A stretch of DNA of 64,000 nt from assembly GCA_020638655.1 (NCBI GenBank), contig JACKIC010000006.1, positions 415,292 through 479,291 of the forward strand. Reading direction: 5' to 3'. Numbering within the stretch: the first letter of the stretch is position 1; every line of letters begins with the position of its first letter. Source of the DNA: Planctomycetota bacterium (GTDB lineage Bacteria > Planctomycetota > UBA1135 > UBA2386). Positions 1-8,028 of the stretch are shown in pieces. Position numbers and translations under genes: made by a program. Under the pieces are notes generated by a model, which saw only the letters and a list, made by a program, of their open reading frames with translations, ran no database searches and had not been told where the DNA came from.

Positions 1-228
1 CGCGAACGCGCCGAGCAGGAACATGCCGAGCAGCCCGAGCAGGTAGCCGGTGTTGGTCCAGCGCAGCTCGGCGACTTCGACGCCGATCTGCGAGACCGTT
101 CCCGACAGGTGCGACGTCACCTGGCCGCAGGTCAGCAGCGTCAGCGCGTTGGTATAGCCGGCGATCCACGACAGTGAGATCGCGAGCCGCGCCTGTTGCT
201 GGAAGGAGTGGGCCTGGGCCTGGAACAT
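1..228 (-). CDS. DUF1275 (YoaK-like) membrane protein, 5' part only
   Basis: Only the first 76 codons are in the window; the gene continues past base 1. The ATG is at 228-226 on the minus strand. The peptide begins MFQAQAHSFQQQARLAIS and continues with a helix containing GYTNALTLLTCGQVTSHLSG and then a hydrophobic segment (GYLLGLLGMFLLGAFA). The G-x-x-N-A-x-x-L pattern followed by T-S-H-x-S-G is what I know from the N-terminus of the YoaK/DUF1275 family of inner-membrane proteins of unknown function. It is divergent from the glycosyltransferase gene starting near 256, so both share a promoter gap of under 30 bases. Confidence 0.7.
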   Translation of the reverse strand, partial: MFQAQAHSFQQQARLAISLSWIAGYTNALTLLTCGQVTSHLSGTVSQIGVEVAELRWTNTGYLLGLLGMFLLGAFA

Positions 229-255
229 GCTGACCGAGGGCGGAAGACTACCGCC

Positions 256-1821
256 GTGCTCCTGGCCCGCCTCCTGTATTGGACGATGCCCGCGGTGCTC
301 CTGGTGTGGGCCGTGGCCGGAGTGCGCGTGCTGCGCACAGCGCCCGGCTGGCGCCGCGCGCTGCTCGGCGCCTGGCCGATCGCGCTGCTCGCGGCAGCGC
401 TGACCGTCGCCGTCGCCGTGCTGCTGCCGCCCGCGATGCGCATGCAGTTCGACGAGACCAGCCTGTGCGGCACCGCGCAGAACATGCACGAGCACCGCCT
501 GGCGATGATGACGATGGCCGCGGTGCCGGGACAGGACGGCGCGCTGCAGGTGCTCGACTACAACCTCGACAAGCGGCCGCCGCTGTTCCCGTTCCTGGTC
601 AGCGTGCTGCACGACCTCACGGGCTACCGCGTCGCCAATGCGTTCGTGGTCAACCTGGGGTTGCTGTTCGGCCTGCTGACCGTGCTCGGCGCCGCGGTGC
701 GCGCGCGGCTGGGCCTGCTCGCCGGGCTCGCCGCGCCGCTGCTGGCGGTGGCCGTGCCGCTGCTGCCGTGGGTGGCGACGAGCGCGGGCTTCGAACTGCT
801 CGCGGCGTTCCTGTTGCTGGTCGTGATCCTGGCGGCCGACGCCGCGGTGCGGGACCCGACCGCCGAGCGCATCGGCTGGCTGCTCGCCAACGGGCTGCTG
901 TTCGCGCAGGCGCGGTACGAGTCGATCGTGGTGTTCGCGGTGGTGCTCGCGCTGGTCGGCTGGCGCGTGCGCAGCCGGTTGTGGGCGCCCGGCACCCGGT
1001 GGCTCTGGGGGCTGTCCCCCCTACTGCTGGCTTGCGTGGTGCTGCAGATGTGGCACTCGCGGGATCCGGGCTTCTACCTCGAGTCGGGCGGGGCGCCGCT
1101 CGTCGGGCTGGGCAACTTCACGGGGCACGTCGGGCCGTTTCTCGCCACCTTCTTCGCCCCGTCGCTGCAAGGTGTCCTGCTGGGGGCACCCGCGCTCGCC
1201 GGACTGCTGGCTTGGATGTGGTTGCTCGCGCGCCGCCGCACCTCGTTCTTCGATCTGCTCGCGATCGTCCCGACGCTCGCGGCGACCGCGATCGTGCTCG
1301 CCTGGTTCTACGGCGACGTGACCGAACCCACCGCGCTGCGCCTGTTCCTGCCGGTCGCCGTGCTCGGCGGCGTCGCCCCGCTGCTGTTGCTGCGCGCGGT
1401 GGACGCGCGTTGGATGCATACGCTCGTGCTGGCCGGAGCCGCGCTGCTCGCGGGGCTGCGGCTGCCGCTGCTCGCGATCGGCCAGGTCCTGCCCAAGGCG
1501 CTCGCGCCGGCCGTGCTCGAGGTCGTCGACGCTGCGCTGCGGCGCGCCGGGCCCGACCCGAAGACCACCGTCGTCGTGACCAGCGTGGCGCAGTACGTGC
1601 TGCTGCGCGGCCAGCCGGCGATGCCCGCCAACGCGCTGCAGCAGCGCGGCGCGGGCGCGGCGAAGGGGTTGCTGTTCGTCACGACGCCGCTCGACGCGCA
1701 GCTCGCGCCTTGGTTCGGCGACGTGGCGGAGCTGGTGCGGCGGTCGGGCGCGGTGCGCGAGTTCGAGGTGCGCGACGCGCGCGGGGAACTCGCGGTCGCG
1801 GTCTATTGGCTGTTCCGCTGA
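256..1821 (+). CDS. GT-C type membrane glycosyltransferase-like protein
   Basis: A protein of about 521 aa with around ten hydrophobic segments. It looks like the GT-C superfamily (ArnT/PMT-like glycosyltransferases that use polyprenyl-phosphate sugars). The first extracytoplasmic loop carries an acidic QFDETS motif where the family has its catalytic Asp, followed by DKRPPLFPFLVS, which resembles the RPPL stretch of family-39 enzymes. I chose the GTG at 256 because GGAAG lies 8 bases upstream; ATG 286 is also possible, and an earlier frame opening at 196 would overlap the divergent gene. The specific sugar or acceptor cannot be told from the sequence. Confidence 0.65.
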   Translation: MLLARLLYWTMPAVLLVWAVAGVRVLRTAPGWRRALLGAWPIALLAAALTVAVAVLLPPAMRMQFDETSLCGTAQNMHEHRLAMMTMAAVPGQDGALQVLDYNLDKRPPLFPFLVSVLHDLTGYRVANAFVVNLGLLFGLLTVLGAAVRARLGLLAGLAAPLLAVAVPLLPWVATSAGFELLAAFLLLVVILAADAAVRDPTAERIGWLLANGLLFAQARYESIVVFAVVLALVGWRVRSRLWAPGTRWLWGLSPLLLACVVLQMWHSRDPGFYLESGGAPLVGLGNFTGHVGPFLATFFAPSLQGVLLGAPALAGLLAWMWLLARRRTSFFDLLAIVPTLAATAIVLAWFYGDVTEPTALRLFLPVAVLGGVAPLLLLRAVDARWMHTLVLAGAALLAGLRLPLLAIGQVLPKALAPAVLEVVDAALRRAGPDPKTTVVVTSVAQYVLLRGQPAMPANALQQRGAGAAKGLLFVTTPLDAQLAPWFGDVAELVRRSGAVREFEVRDARGELAVAVYWLFR

Positions 1822-1837
1822 CCCTTCCGTGATGGGC

Positions 1838-2266
1838 TCAAGCCCCTGGCTTGGCCAGGTACTTGGCGATGACGGTCGAGAAGGCGCTGAAGGCCTCGAT
1901 TCCCGCAGGCAGCTCGCGCCAGATGCGCTCGAAATCGACCGAGGCATAGCCGTGCGCGATGCGATTGCGGAGCGCGGCCATGCCCTCGAGCCGAGTGCTG
2001 GTGTCTGCATCGAGCAGGCCGTGGTTGCTGAGCACCCGGAACGCATCGGCATAGGTCGCCGGGACCCCGAGTTTGTCATCGGCGGCGATGTGCATGGCGA
2101 TGTCGAGCGCTGTTTGCACGCAAACCACCAGGCTCATGGCGATGGCATCCTGAAGGTCGAGGTCGCGCCCGAACTCGGCGGCGGTCGCAGGTCGCCTCCG
2201 CGCCAGGCGAGCGAGGTGATCGCGCAGAGTCGACAGCTTGCGCAGGACGATCTCGGGCGCGGTCAT
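1838..2266 (-). CDS. hepT: HepT-like HEPN toxin of a MntA/HepT pair
   Basis: A 142-aa helical protein of the HEPN (DUF86) fold. The catalytic RNase motif Rx4HxY is present as RNRIAHGY at residues 100-107 (R100, H105, Y107). In characterised pairs HepT is an RNase toxin that the partner MntA inactivates by adding AMP to the Tyr of this motif; here that Tyr is intact. The gene overlaps the end of the MNT gene by 4 bases (ATGA), so the two are translationally coupled with the antitoxin first. The frame stays open upstream, but that part reads antisense-like through the MNT gene and was excluded. Confidence 0.85.
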   Translation of the reverse strand: MTAPEIVLRKLSTLRDHLARLARRRPATAAEFGRDLDLQDAIAMSLVVCVQTALDIAMHIAADDKLGVPATYADAFRVLSNHGLLDADTSTRLEGMAALRNRIAHGYASVDFERIWRELPAGIEAFSAFSTVIAKYLAKPGA

Positions 2267-2679
2267 GACGCGGCCTTCCCGGCGCTCTCCGCGAGCCGGC
2301 GACGGAAGAGCTCGGTGGCCTCTTGGAATGCCGGCTCGAAGTCGAGGTATTCGATCGTCGCCTCGACCTTGAACCGGGTGAACGCGGCCTGGTCGCCGTA
2401 GACCAGTTGGCCGTCGCGCGCGATCTCCATGCGGCAAATGGTCGAGGTGCGATCGGTGCGCACGAGATCGACCTCGCGGCCGAGCGTTCGGGTCAGGGCC
2501 ACCTGCAAGGCGAGTTCGTCGGCCAACTCCACGTCCCGATCCACGGGCAGCCAGGCGATGTCGAAGTCGCTGTCGTCGCGAGCTTCACCCTTGGCTCGAG
2601 ATCCGAAGAGCACCGCGAACCGGATCTTTGGGCCGGCATTGAAGGCGCGGCGGACACGTTCGTGATCGAGGGTGTGCAA
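2263..2679 (-). CDS. mntA: MntA-like nucleotidyltransferase antitoxin
   Basis: A 138-aa minimal nucleotidyltransferase. The signature GSx10DxD is seen at residues 26-40 (GSRAKGEARDDSDFD), with metal ligands D38 and D40. In known systems this protein AMPylates the HEPN toxin and so acts as antitoxin. The start is TTG at 2679: the only upstream codons before an in-frame TAG lack a start codon, and the domain begins normally from there. No Shine-Dalgarno is visible. It is the first gene of a two-gene operon with the HEPN gene. Confidence 0.85.
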   Translation of the reverse strand: MHTLDHERVRRAFNAGPKIRFAVLFGSRAKGEARDDSDFDIAWLPVDRDVELADELALQVALTRTLGREVDLVRTDRTSTICRMEIARDGQLVYGDQAAFTRFKVEATIEYLDFEPAFQEATELFRRRLAESAGKAAS

Positions 2680-2730
2680 GACCCGCGCAGCCTAATCGCT
2701 GTCGCGGCGAGCGTCACGCCCACATACCGG

Positions 2731-3270
2731 CTAGCCCGCTGACTCCTCACCCGCTGCCGCGAGCTCGCGCCCGGCGTGGCCCCAGTGGACCTCGCTGCGC
2801 TCGTTGGTGCCGCCGAAGCGCTCGGCCATGACCGCGGCGCGGTGGCGGAAGATGCGCTCGACGTCGCGGCGCACGAACAGGTTCATGATCGCGCCCGCGA
2901 GCGGGCCGCCCTTGGGCCGCATCACGACCTCGTCGCCGAGCACGGTGCCGCCGTCGCACGGGGTGAACGTGTGGGTGTGGTGCCACAAGGCATAGGGGCC
3001 GCGCAGCTGTTCGTCGGCGAACGCGTAGGGCGGCTCCCAGCGGGCGATGCGCGTGCGCCAGCGCAGCGGCAGGCCGTGCAGCCGGATGCGGTAGTCGATC
3101 AGCGTGCCGACGGCCATCGGGATCGGGCCGGGCGTGAGGATCGAGAACGACAGCCACGCCGGCGTCAGCAGCTCGAGGTTGTGGGCGTCGGCGAAGAAGC
3201 CGAACACCTCTTGCGGTGGGTGCGGCACCCACAGCTTGGAACGCAACCGCCAGGTCTTCACGGCGGGCAT
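2731..3270 (-). CDS. SRPBCC (START/Bet v1-like) domain protein
   Basis: A 179-aa cytoplasmic protein with the SRPBCC fold. The N-terminus reads LRSKLWVPHPPQEVFGFFAD, the usual beta1-alpha1 opening of the family. The following LTPAWLSFSILTPGPIPMAV, a hydrophobic-ligand-type sheet and the late MRPKGGPLAGAIMNLFVRRD helix match the subgroup often annotated as CDP-paratose epimerase-like SRPBCC proteins. The start is the ATG at 3270, because the open frame upstream of it is low-complexity and antisense to the next gene. It lies 105 bases downstream of the outer-membrane-like gene on the same strand. The ligand is unknown. Confidence 0.7.
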   Translation of the reverse strand: MPAVKTWRLRSKLWVPHPPQEVFGFFADAHNLELLTPAWLSFSILTPGPIPMAVGTLIDYRIRLHGLPLRWRTRIARWEPPYAFADEQLRGPYALWHHTHTFTPCDGGTVLGDEVVMRPKGGPLAGAIMNLFVRRDVERIFRHRAAVMAERFGGTNERSEVHWGHAGRELAAAGEESAG

Positions 3271-3374
3271 TTCGCCGCTGGCCGCGCGGTGGATGCGCCG
3301 CCTTGCCTCTAGAACCGGAGTCGCGCCTCTTGGGCGCGACGAGGTCCTGAGCGAGTCCGCGCCAGCGGCCTCGC

Positions 3375-4289
3375 TCAGAACCGGACCAGGAAGTCGAACG
3401 TGATGCGCTGGTCCATGATGTCCTTGTCCTTGTCGGTCAGCGCGAACTCGTAGACGAGGCCCAGCTCGAAGCGCTGGTCGATCTCGCAGCGGGCGCCCAG
3501 CCCCATCCACGCGACGAAGTCGTCGGCGGGCTGCGAACCGAGGTTGGCGTAGTCGAGGCCGCCGACGTTGAGCGCGGTGGCGCCGTCGGTCAGGTAGTGC
3601 ACGCCGTGCACTTCGGCGACCGGCGCGAACACGGCGCGCTGGCCCGGGTTGATGTCGTAGTCGAGGTGCAGGTCCCAATGGCCGACGGTGTTGCCCTTGT
3701 CGTCGTCGAACGGCACGCGCACGGTACCGTTGCCGACCAGGTGCAGGTCGCGCCAGCCCTTGGCGAAGCTGACGAAGGGGCTGACCTCCTGCACGCCGCC
3801 CTGCAGCACGGCGCGGGTGCCGTTGGAGGCCTGGTAGCGGATGCCGGGCGTGAACACGAAGTCCTGGGCGCGGTTGCTGTAGGCGACCCACTTGAGGCCG
3901 AGCGCGAGGTCGTTCCAGCCCTCGTCCTCGATGATGCCCGAGTTGAGGTCGCTGTAGCCGTCCTTGGTGGCGATCAGGCCGACGCGCTCGCTGAGGGCGA
4001 GGCGCGCCTGCAGCGCGTAGACGTTGAGGTCGCCGCCGGCGAGGGTCGAGCCGTCCGAGAACTCGTGGTGCAGGTAGAGGAACCGCAGGTTGGTGTCGTT
4101 GAACGGCGACTCGAAGTAGATCGGCTGGCCGATCGGTTCGTGGAACTTCTCGAAGCCGCGCAGGCCGGTGACGAAGCCGGTGGGCAGGTTGGTGGAGCCC
4201 TGGGCGAGCGCGGTGCCGGCGAGGCCGGCGGTCAGGGCCGCGGTGAGGAGCGCCGAGGGGAGGCGACGAAGGGAGGTGGTTTGGGCCAT
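3375..4289 (-). CDS. Outer-membrane beta-barrel (porin/transporter-like) protein
   Basis: A 304-aa exported protein. It starts with a signal peptide (MAQTTSLRRLPSALLTAALT followed by an Ala-rich cut site before QGSTNL). The rest is strand-rich, with alternating polar/hydrophobic stretches, and ends in a terminal Phe preceded by an alternating strand (DQRITFDFLVRF), as in outer-membrane barrels recognised by BamA. I do not recognise a precise family; it resembles uncharacterised transporter-like outer-membrane proteins. The ATG at 4289 was chosen because it gives the signal peptide and has GAGAG just upstream. It may be co-transcribed with the SRPBCC gene. Confidence 0.6.
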   Translation of the reverse strand: MAQTTSLRRLPSALLTAALTAGLAGTALAQGSTNLPTGFVTGLRGFEKFHEPIGQPIYFESPFNDTNLRFLYLHHEFSDGSTLAGGDLNVYALQARLALSERVGLIATKDGYSDLNSGIIEDEGWNDLALGLKWVAYSNRAQDFVFTPGIRYQASNGTRAVLQGGVQEVSPFVSFAKGWRDLHLVGNGTVRVPFDDDKGNTVGHWDLHLDYDINPGQRAVFAPVAEVHGVHYLTDGATALNVGGLDYANLGSQPADDFVAWMGLGARCEIDQRFELGLVYEFALTDKDKDIMDQRITFDFLVRF

Positions 4290-4631
4290 GATTCTCTCGC
4301 AAGCTCCTGTGACAGAGCGATTTTCGTGCGATCTGCGACTGCGCACCATGCTCGCGCCGGCTGCGCATCCGGCTGGACGATGCTACCGACTTCGGCTGCC
4401 ACGGAACCGCCCGGAGTTTTGTCGCGCCGGCGTCGTTACGCGCCGTTCGCAGCGGACCCGGGTGGCCCCTCCCGAGTCCAAGTCCCGGCCAGCCGCGTCG
4501 TTGCGCGGTGCCGGAACGACGGCTAAGGGTGGTCCCCCCGATTTCGTCGGTGGTGGCCCGCGCCCTGGCTGAGTCCGCGCGTGGCTGCCCGACTTCGTTC
4601 CCTTCCGTCCGAACTCCCTCATCGCACTGTC
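4290..4631. other. Intergenic region between divergent genes
   Basis: This gap of 342 bases separates the minus-strand outer-membrane protein gene from the plus-strand gldA-like gene. It must hold both promoters. I see no convincing gene, tRNA or strong hairpin in it. Open frames that cross it are continuations of antisense frames with skewed composition. Confidence 0.5.
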
Positions 4632-5363
4632 ATGACCGAACGCGAAGCCATGATCGAGGCGATCGACCTGTGCAAGCACTACGGGTCCTTCGCCGCCATC
4701 GACAACCTGACGTTCACGATCCGCCGCGGCGAAGTCGTCGCCTTCCTCGGCCCCAACGGCGCGGGCAAGTCGACGACCATGAAGGTGCTGACCGGCTACC
4801 TCGCGCCGACGTCGGGCACCGCGCGGCTGTGCGGCATCGATGTGGTCCAGGATCGAGTGCGCGCCGCCGAGAAGCTCGGCTACCTGCCCGAGAACGGCCC
4901 GCTGTATCCGGAGATGACGGCGCGCGAGCTGCTGACGTTCTTCGGCCAGGCGCGCGGCATGAGCGGCAGCCGGATCGCGGAGCGGCTCGACTACGTGACC
5001 CAGGAGTGCGACCTGCACGAACTGCTCGACAAGCCGATCGGCACGTGCAGCAAGGGGCAGAAGCAGCGCGTCGGCATGGCCAACGCCCTGTTCCACGACC
5101 CCGAGGTGCTGATCATGGACGAGCCGACCACGGGCCTCGACCCCAATCAGATCCGCCACGTGCGCGAGCTGGTCAAGAAGCTCGGCCAGACGCGCACGAT
5201 CCTGCTGTCGACGCACCTGTTCCAGGAGGTCGACGCGATGGCCGGGCGCGTGTTGCTCGTCGACGAGGGCAAGTTGGCCTTCGACGGCACGCCCGAGGAG
5301 TTCAAGGCTCGCGGCGCGGGCAAGATGGACGAGGCCTTCCACACCCTTACCGCCCACAGCTGA
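4632..5363 (+). CDS. gldA: ABC transporter ATPase, GldA-like
   Basis: A 243-aa ABC ATPase with Walker A GPNGAGKST (40-48), Q-loop region GYLPENGPLYPEMT, signature SKGQK (about 140-144), Walker B VLIMDEP (about 159-165) and the switch His in LLSTHLF. It is followed after 10 bases by the fused GldF/GldG gene, which identifies it as the energising subunit of a Gld-type ABC system. In Bacteroidetes GldAFG is tied to gliding; in other phyla the same trio is widespread and its substrate is unknown. The start ATG 4632 was chosen; ATG 4650 is also possible. Confidence 0.85.
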   Translation: MTEREAMIEAIDLCKHYGSFAAIDNLTFTIRRGEVVAFLGPNGAGKSTTMKVLTGYLAPTSGTARLCGIDVVQDRVRAAEKLGYLPENGPLYPEMTARELLTFFGQARGMSGSRIAERLDYVTQECDLHELLDKPIGTCSKGQKQRVGMANALFHDPEVLIMDEPTTGLDPNQIRHVRELVKKLGQTRTILLSTHLFQEVDAMAGRVLLVDEGKLAFDGTPEEFKARGAGKMDEAFHTLTAHS

Positions 5364-5373
5364 GCGCACACCC

Positions 5374-8028
5374 ATGAACAAGAATCTGGTTCTCGCCGTC
5401 GCCAAACGCGACCTGCGCAGCTGGTTCGGCAACCCCGCCGGCTACGTCTTCATCCTGTTGTTCGTGGCCGCTTCGACGATCGCCCTGATGTGGTCGTCGG
5501 CGTTCTTCACCAACAACCTCGCCAACCTCGACACGCTCAACAGCTGGTTCCCGATCATCGCGATCGTCTTCGTCGCCGCGGCGACGATGAACATGTGGAC
5601 CAGCGAGCGCGCCAACGGCACGCAGGAGCTGCTGTTCACCCTGCCGGGCCGCGACTTCGACCTGCAGTTCGGCAAGTTCCTCGCCGCGGTGTCGGTCTAC
5701 ACGATCTCGCTGGCGTTCACGCTGGTGCTGCCGCTGGCGCTGACATTCCTCGGCAACCCCGACTGGGGGCAGCTGTTCGCCAACTACCTCGGCTTCTGGC
5801 TGCTCGGCGTGCTGCTGGTCAGCGTGTCGATGATCGGTGGTCAGCTGACGACCAACGCCACGGTGGCGTTCCTCGTGTCGGTGCTGCTGTGCGCCGTGGT
5901 CGTCTACCTCGGTCTGGTGATGGGCTGGATCGGCTGGGCGAGCTGGGACACCAACGGTCCACTCGGTCAGTTCGGCGAGTTCGCGCGCGGCATGCTGCCG
6001 TTCTCGGGCTTCGTGCTGTTCCTCGGTCTGACGGTGGCCTTCTTCTACCTGGGCCTCGCGCTGCTCGCGCGCCGTCACTGGCGCAAGGGTGACGAGGCGG
6101 TGCACACGACCGTGCGTTTCGCCGGCGGGTTCGTCATGGCGCTGTCGGCGACCGTGATCGGGGTGCAGGCGCTGCCGCGCATCGACGCGACGGTCGAAGG
6201 CATCCACTCGCTCGGCGACGAGAGCAAGAAGCTGCTGGCCGGGCTCGACCAGGACAAGCCGGTGTTCATCACCGCCTACGTCAGCGAGGACGTGCCCGAG
6301 CAGCTGGTGCAGCAGCGGCGCCTGCTGCTCAACCTGATCGACCAGTTCGACGCGATCGGCGGCGGCGCGGTGCAGAAGCGCATCGTGCTGCCCAAGCCGT
6401 ACTCGGAGGATGCGCGCGAGGCCGAGAAGAACTTCGGCATCCGCCCGCAGACGGTCCCGCAGGCACTGCCGGGCGGTGGTTACACCGAGTCGCAGGTGTT
6501 CCTCGGCTTCGTGGTGCAGTGCGGCACCGACGAGGTGGTGACGCCGTTCGTCGAGCCCGCGGTGCCGCTCGAGTACGAGCTCACCCGCAGCATCCGCGTG
6601 GTCAGCAACGCCTCGCGCAAGAAGGTCGGCCTGCTCAAGACCGACGTCGAGCTCGGCGGCGGCTTCGACTTCCAGACGTTCGCGCAGAAGCCGCGCTGGC
6701 AGATCGCCGACGAGTTGCAGCAGCAGTACAAGATCGAGAACGTCGACGCCGACAAGGACTACCCCGAGGGCCTCGACTGCCTGGTGGTGCCGCAGCCGAG
6801 CTCGCTGGTGCAGGAGCAGATGGACCGCCTGCAGCAGTGGATGCTCGCCGGCAACCCGACGCTGCTGCTCGAGGACCCGGCGCCGCTCGACGCGTGGGGC
6901 ACCGCGGCCGACGACCAGAAGGGCGGCGCGCGCGCGATGATGGGCGGCGGCGGCCCGCAGAAGGGCGACTTCAACCGCTTCCTGGGCTCGGTGGGCCTCG
7001 AGGCGCCGCGCGGCGAGGTCGTCTGGGACACCTCGAGCCGCACCTTCCCGGGCGGCCGGCTCGACCCGGAATTCCTGTTCGTGCACGGCTCGGGCGTCAA
7101 CCAGGACGACGTCATCACCAAGGGGTTGCAGAACCTCGTCGTGCTGATGGGCGGCCACGTGCGCGCGGTGCCGAAGGACGGCATCACCTTCGAGAAGCTG
7201 TTGACCTCACCCGACCCGTCGGTCTCCGGCGGCCCGAACGGCATCGTGCAGAAGCTCGAGCTGTTCCAGTTCAACCCGTTCGGCGGCGGCCCGCAGCTCA
7301 ACCGCTACCGTCAGCGCGAGCGGCGCAACGCCGAGCTCACGCTCGCGGCGCGCGTCACGGGCAAGCCCGGCGAGGGCGGCAAGCGCGGCGTCGACGTCGT
7401 CTACGTCGCCGACCTCGACATGTTCGGCAACCAGTTCTTCCAGATCCGTCGGCAGATGGCCGACCCCAACCTGCGCTTCGACAACGTCACGTTCGTGCTC
7501 AACTGCATCGACTCGCTGGTCGGTGACGAGAGCCTGATCGAACTGCGCAAGCGCCGGCCGGTGCTGCGCAAGCTCGAGCGCGTCGAGGAGGCGGGCAAGC
7601 AGTTCGAGGAGGCCTGGCTCAAGAACAAGGACGACGCCGAGAAGGCCGCCAAGGAAGAACTCGACAAGGCGCAGAAGCGCCTCGACGACGCGGTCGCCAA
7701 GATCCGAGACGACAAGACGCTCGACGACCAGGCCAAGGAAGTGAAGATCGTGCAGGTGCAGCAGGCCGAGAACCGCCGGCTGGACCTCGCCAAGGCCCGC
7801 ATCGACGACGAGAAGAAGATGAAGATCGAGATCGCCGCGCACGACCGCGACGAGGCGCGCCTGGGCATCCAGAACGGCTACCGCATGGTGACCCTGGTGC
7901 TCGCGGCGCTGCCGGGCCTGCTGCTCGGCGTGATCACGTTCTTGCGCAAGAATGCGCGGGTCGCGGCGATCGTGCCGGCGAGCCGCCGGGTCGCCCATGA
8001 CGGCAGTGTCGACGGAGGTGCCAAGTGA
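5374..8028 (+). CDS. gldFG: Fused GldF permease and GldG-type protein
   Basis: An 884-aa fusion. Residues about 15-245 contain six membrane segments of an ABC-2 permease (GldF-like), including the SERANGTQELLFTLP loop. Residues about 260-840 form the large extracytoplasmic GldG-type domain (PF09822-like). A long Lys/Glu-rich coiled coil (about 740-830) precedes a last membrane helix (TLVLAALPGLLLGVITFL). It sits between the GldA-like ATPase and a DUF4340 gene, and overlaps the latter by 4 bases (GTGA). Together these three would form an ABC complex with a big periplasmic part. The substrate cannot be inferred. Confidence 0.85.
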   Translation: MNKNLVLAVAKRDLRSWFGNPAGYVFILLFVAASTIALMWSSAFFTNNLANLDTLNSWFPIIAIVFVAAATMNMWTSERANGTQELLFTLPGRDFDLQFGKFLAAVSVYTISLAFTLVLPLALTFLGNPDWGQLFANYLGFWLLGVLLVSVSMIGGQLTTNATVAFLVSVLLCAVVVYLGLVMGWIGWASWDTNGPLGQFGEFARGMLPFSGFVLFLGLTVAFFYLGLALLARRHWRKGDEAVHTTVRFAGGFVMALSATVIGVQALPRIDATVEGIHSLGDESKKLLAGLDQDKPVFITAYVSEDVPEQLVQQRRLLLNLIDQFDAIGGGAVQKRIVLPKPYSEDAREAEKNFGIRPQTVPQALPGGGYTESQVFLGFVVQCGTDEVVTPFVEPAVPLEYELTRSIRVVSNASRKKVGLLKTDVELGGGFDFQTFAQKPRWQIADELQQQYKIENVDADKDYPEGLDCLVVPQPSSLVQEQMDRLQQWMLAGNPTLLLEDPAPLDAWGTAADDQKGGARAMMGGGGPQKGDFNRFLGSVGLEAPRGEVVWDTSSRTFPGGRLDPEFLFVHGSGVNQDDVITKGLQNLVVLMGGHVRAVPKDGITFEKLLTSPDPSVSGGPNGIVQKLELFQFNPFGGGPQLNRYRQRERRNAELTLAARVTGKPGEGGKRGVDVVYVADLDMFGNQFFQIRRQMADPNLRFDNVTFVLNCIDSLVGDESLIELRKRRPVLRKLERVEEAGKQFEEAWLKNKDDAEKAAKEELDKAQKRLDDAVAKIRDDKTLDDQAKEVKIVQVQQAENRRLDLAKARIDDEKKMKIEIAAHDRDEARLGIQNGYRMVTLVLAALPGLLLGVITFLRKNARVAAIVPASRRVAHDGSVDGGAK

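Noticed and set aside
2731..4368. A 545-codon minus-strand frame across two genes
   Set aside because: Its first half is an Arg/Pro-rich shadow of the outer-membrane protein gene in another frame; only the last 180 codons (the SRPBCC protein) are real.
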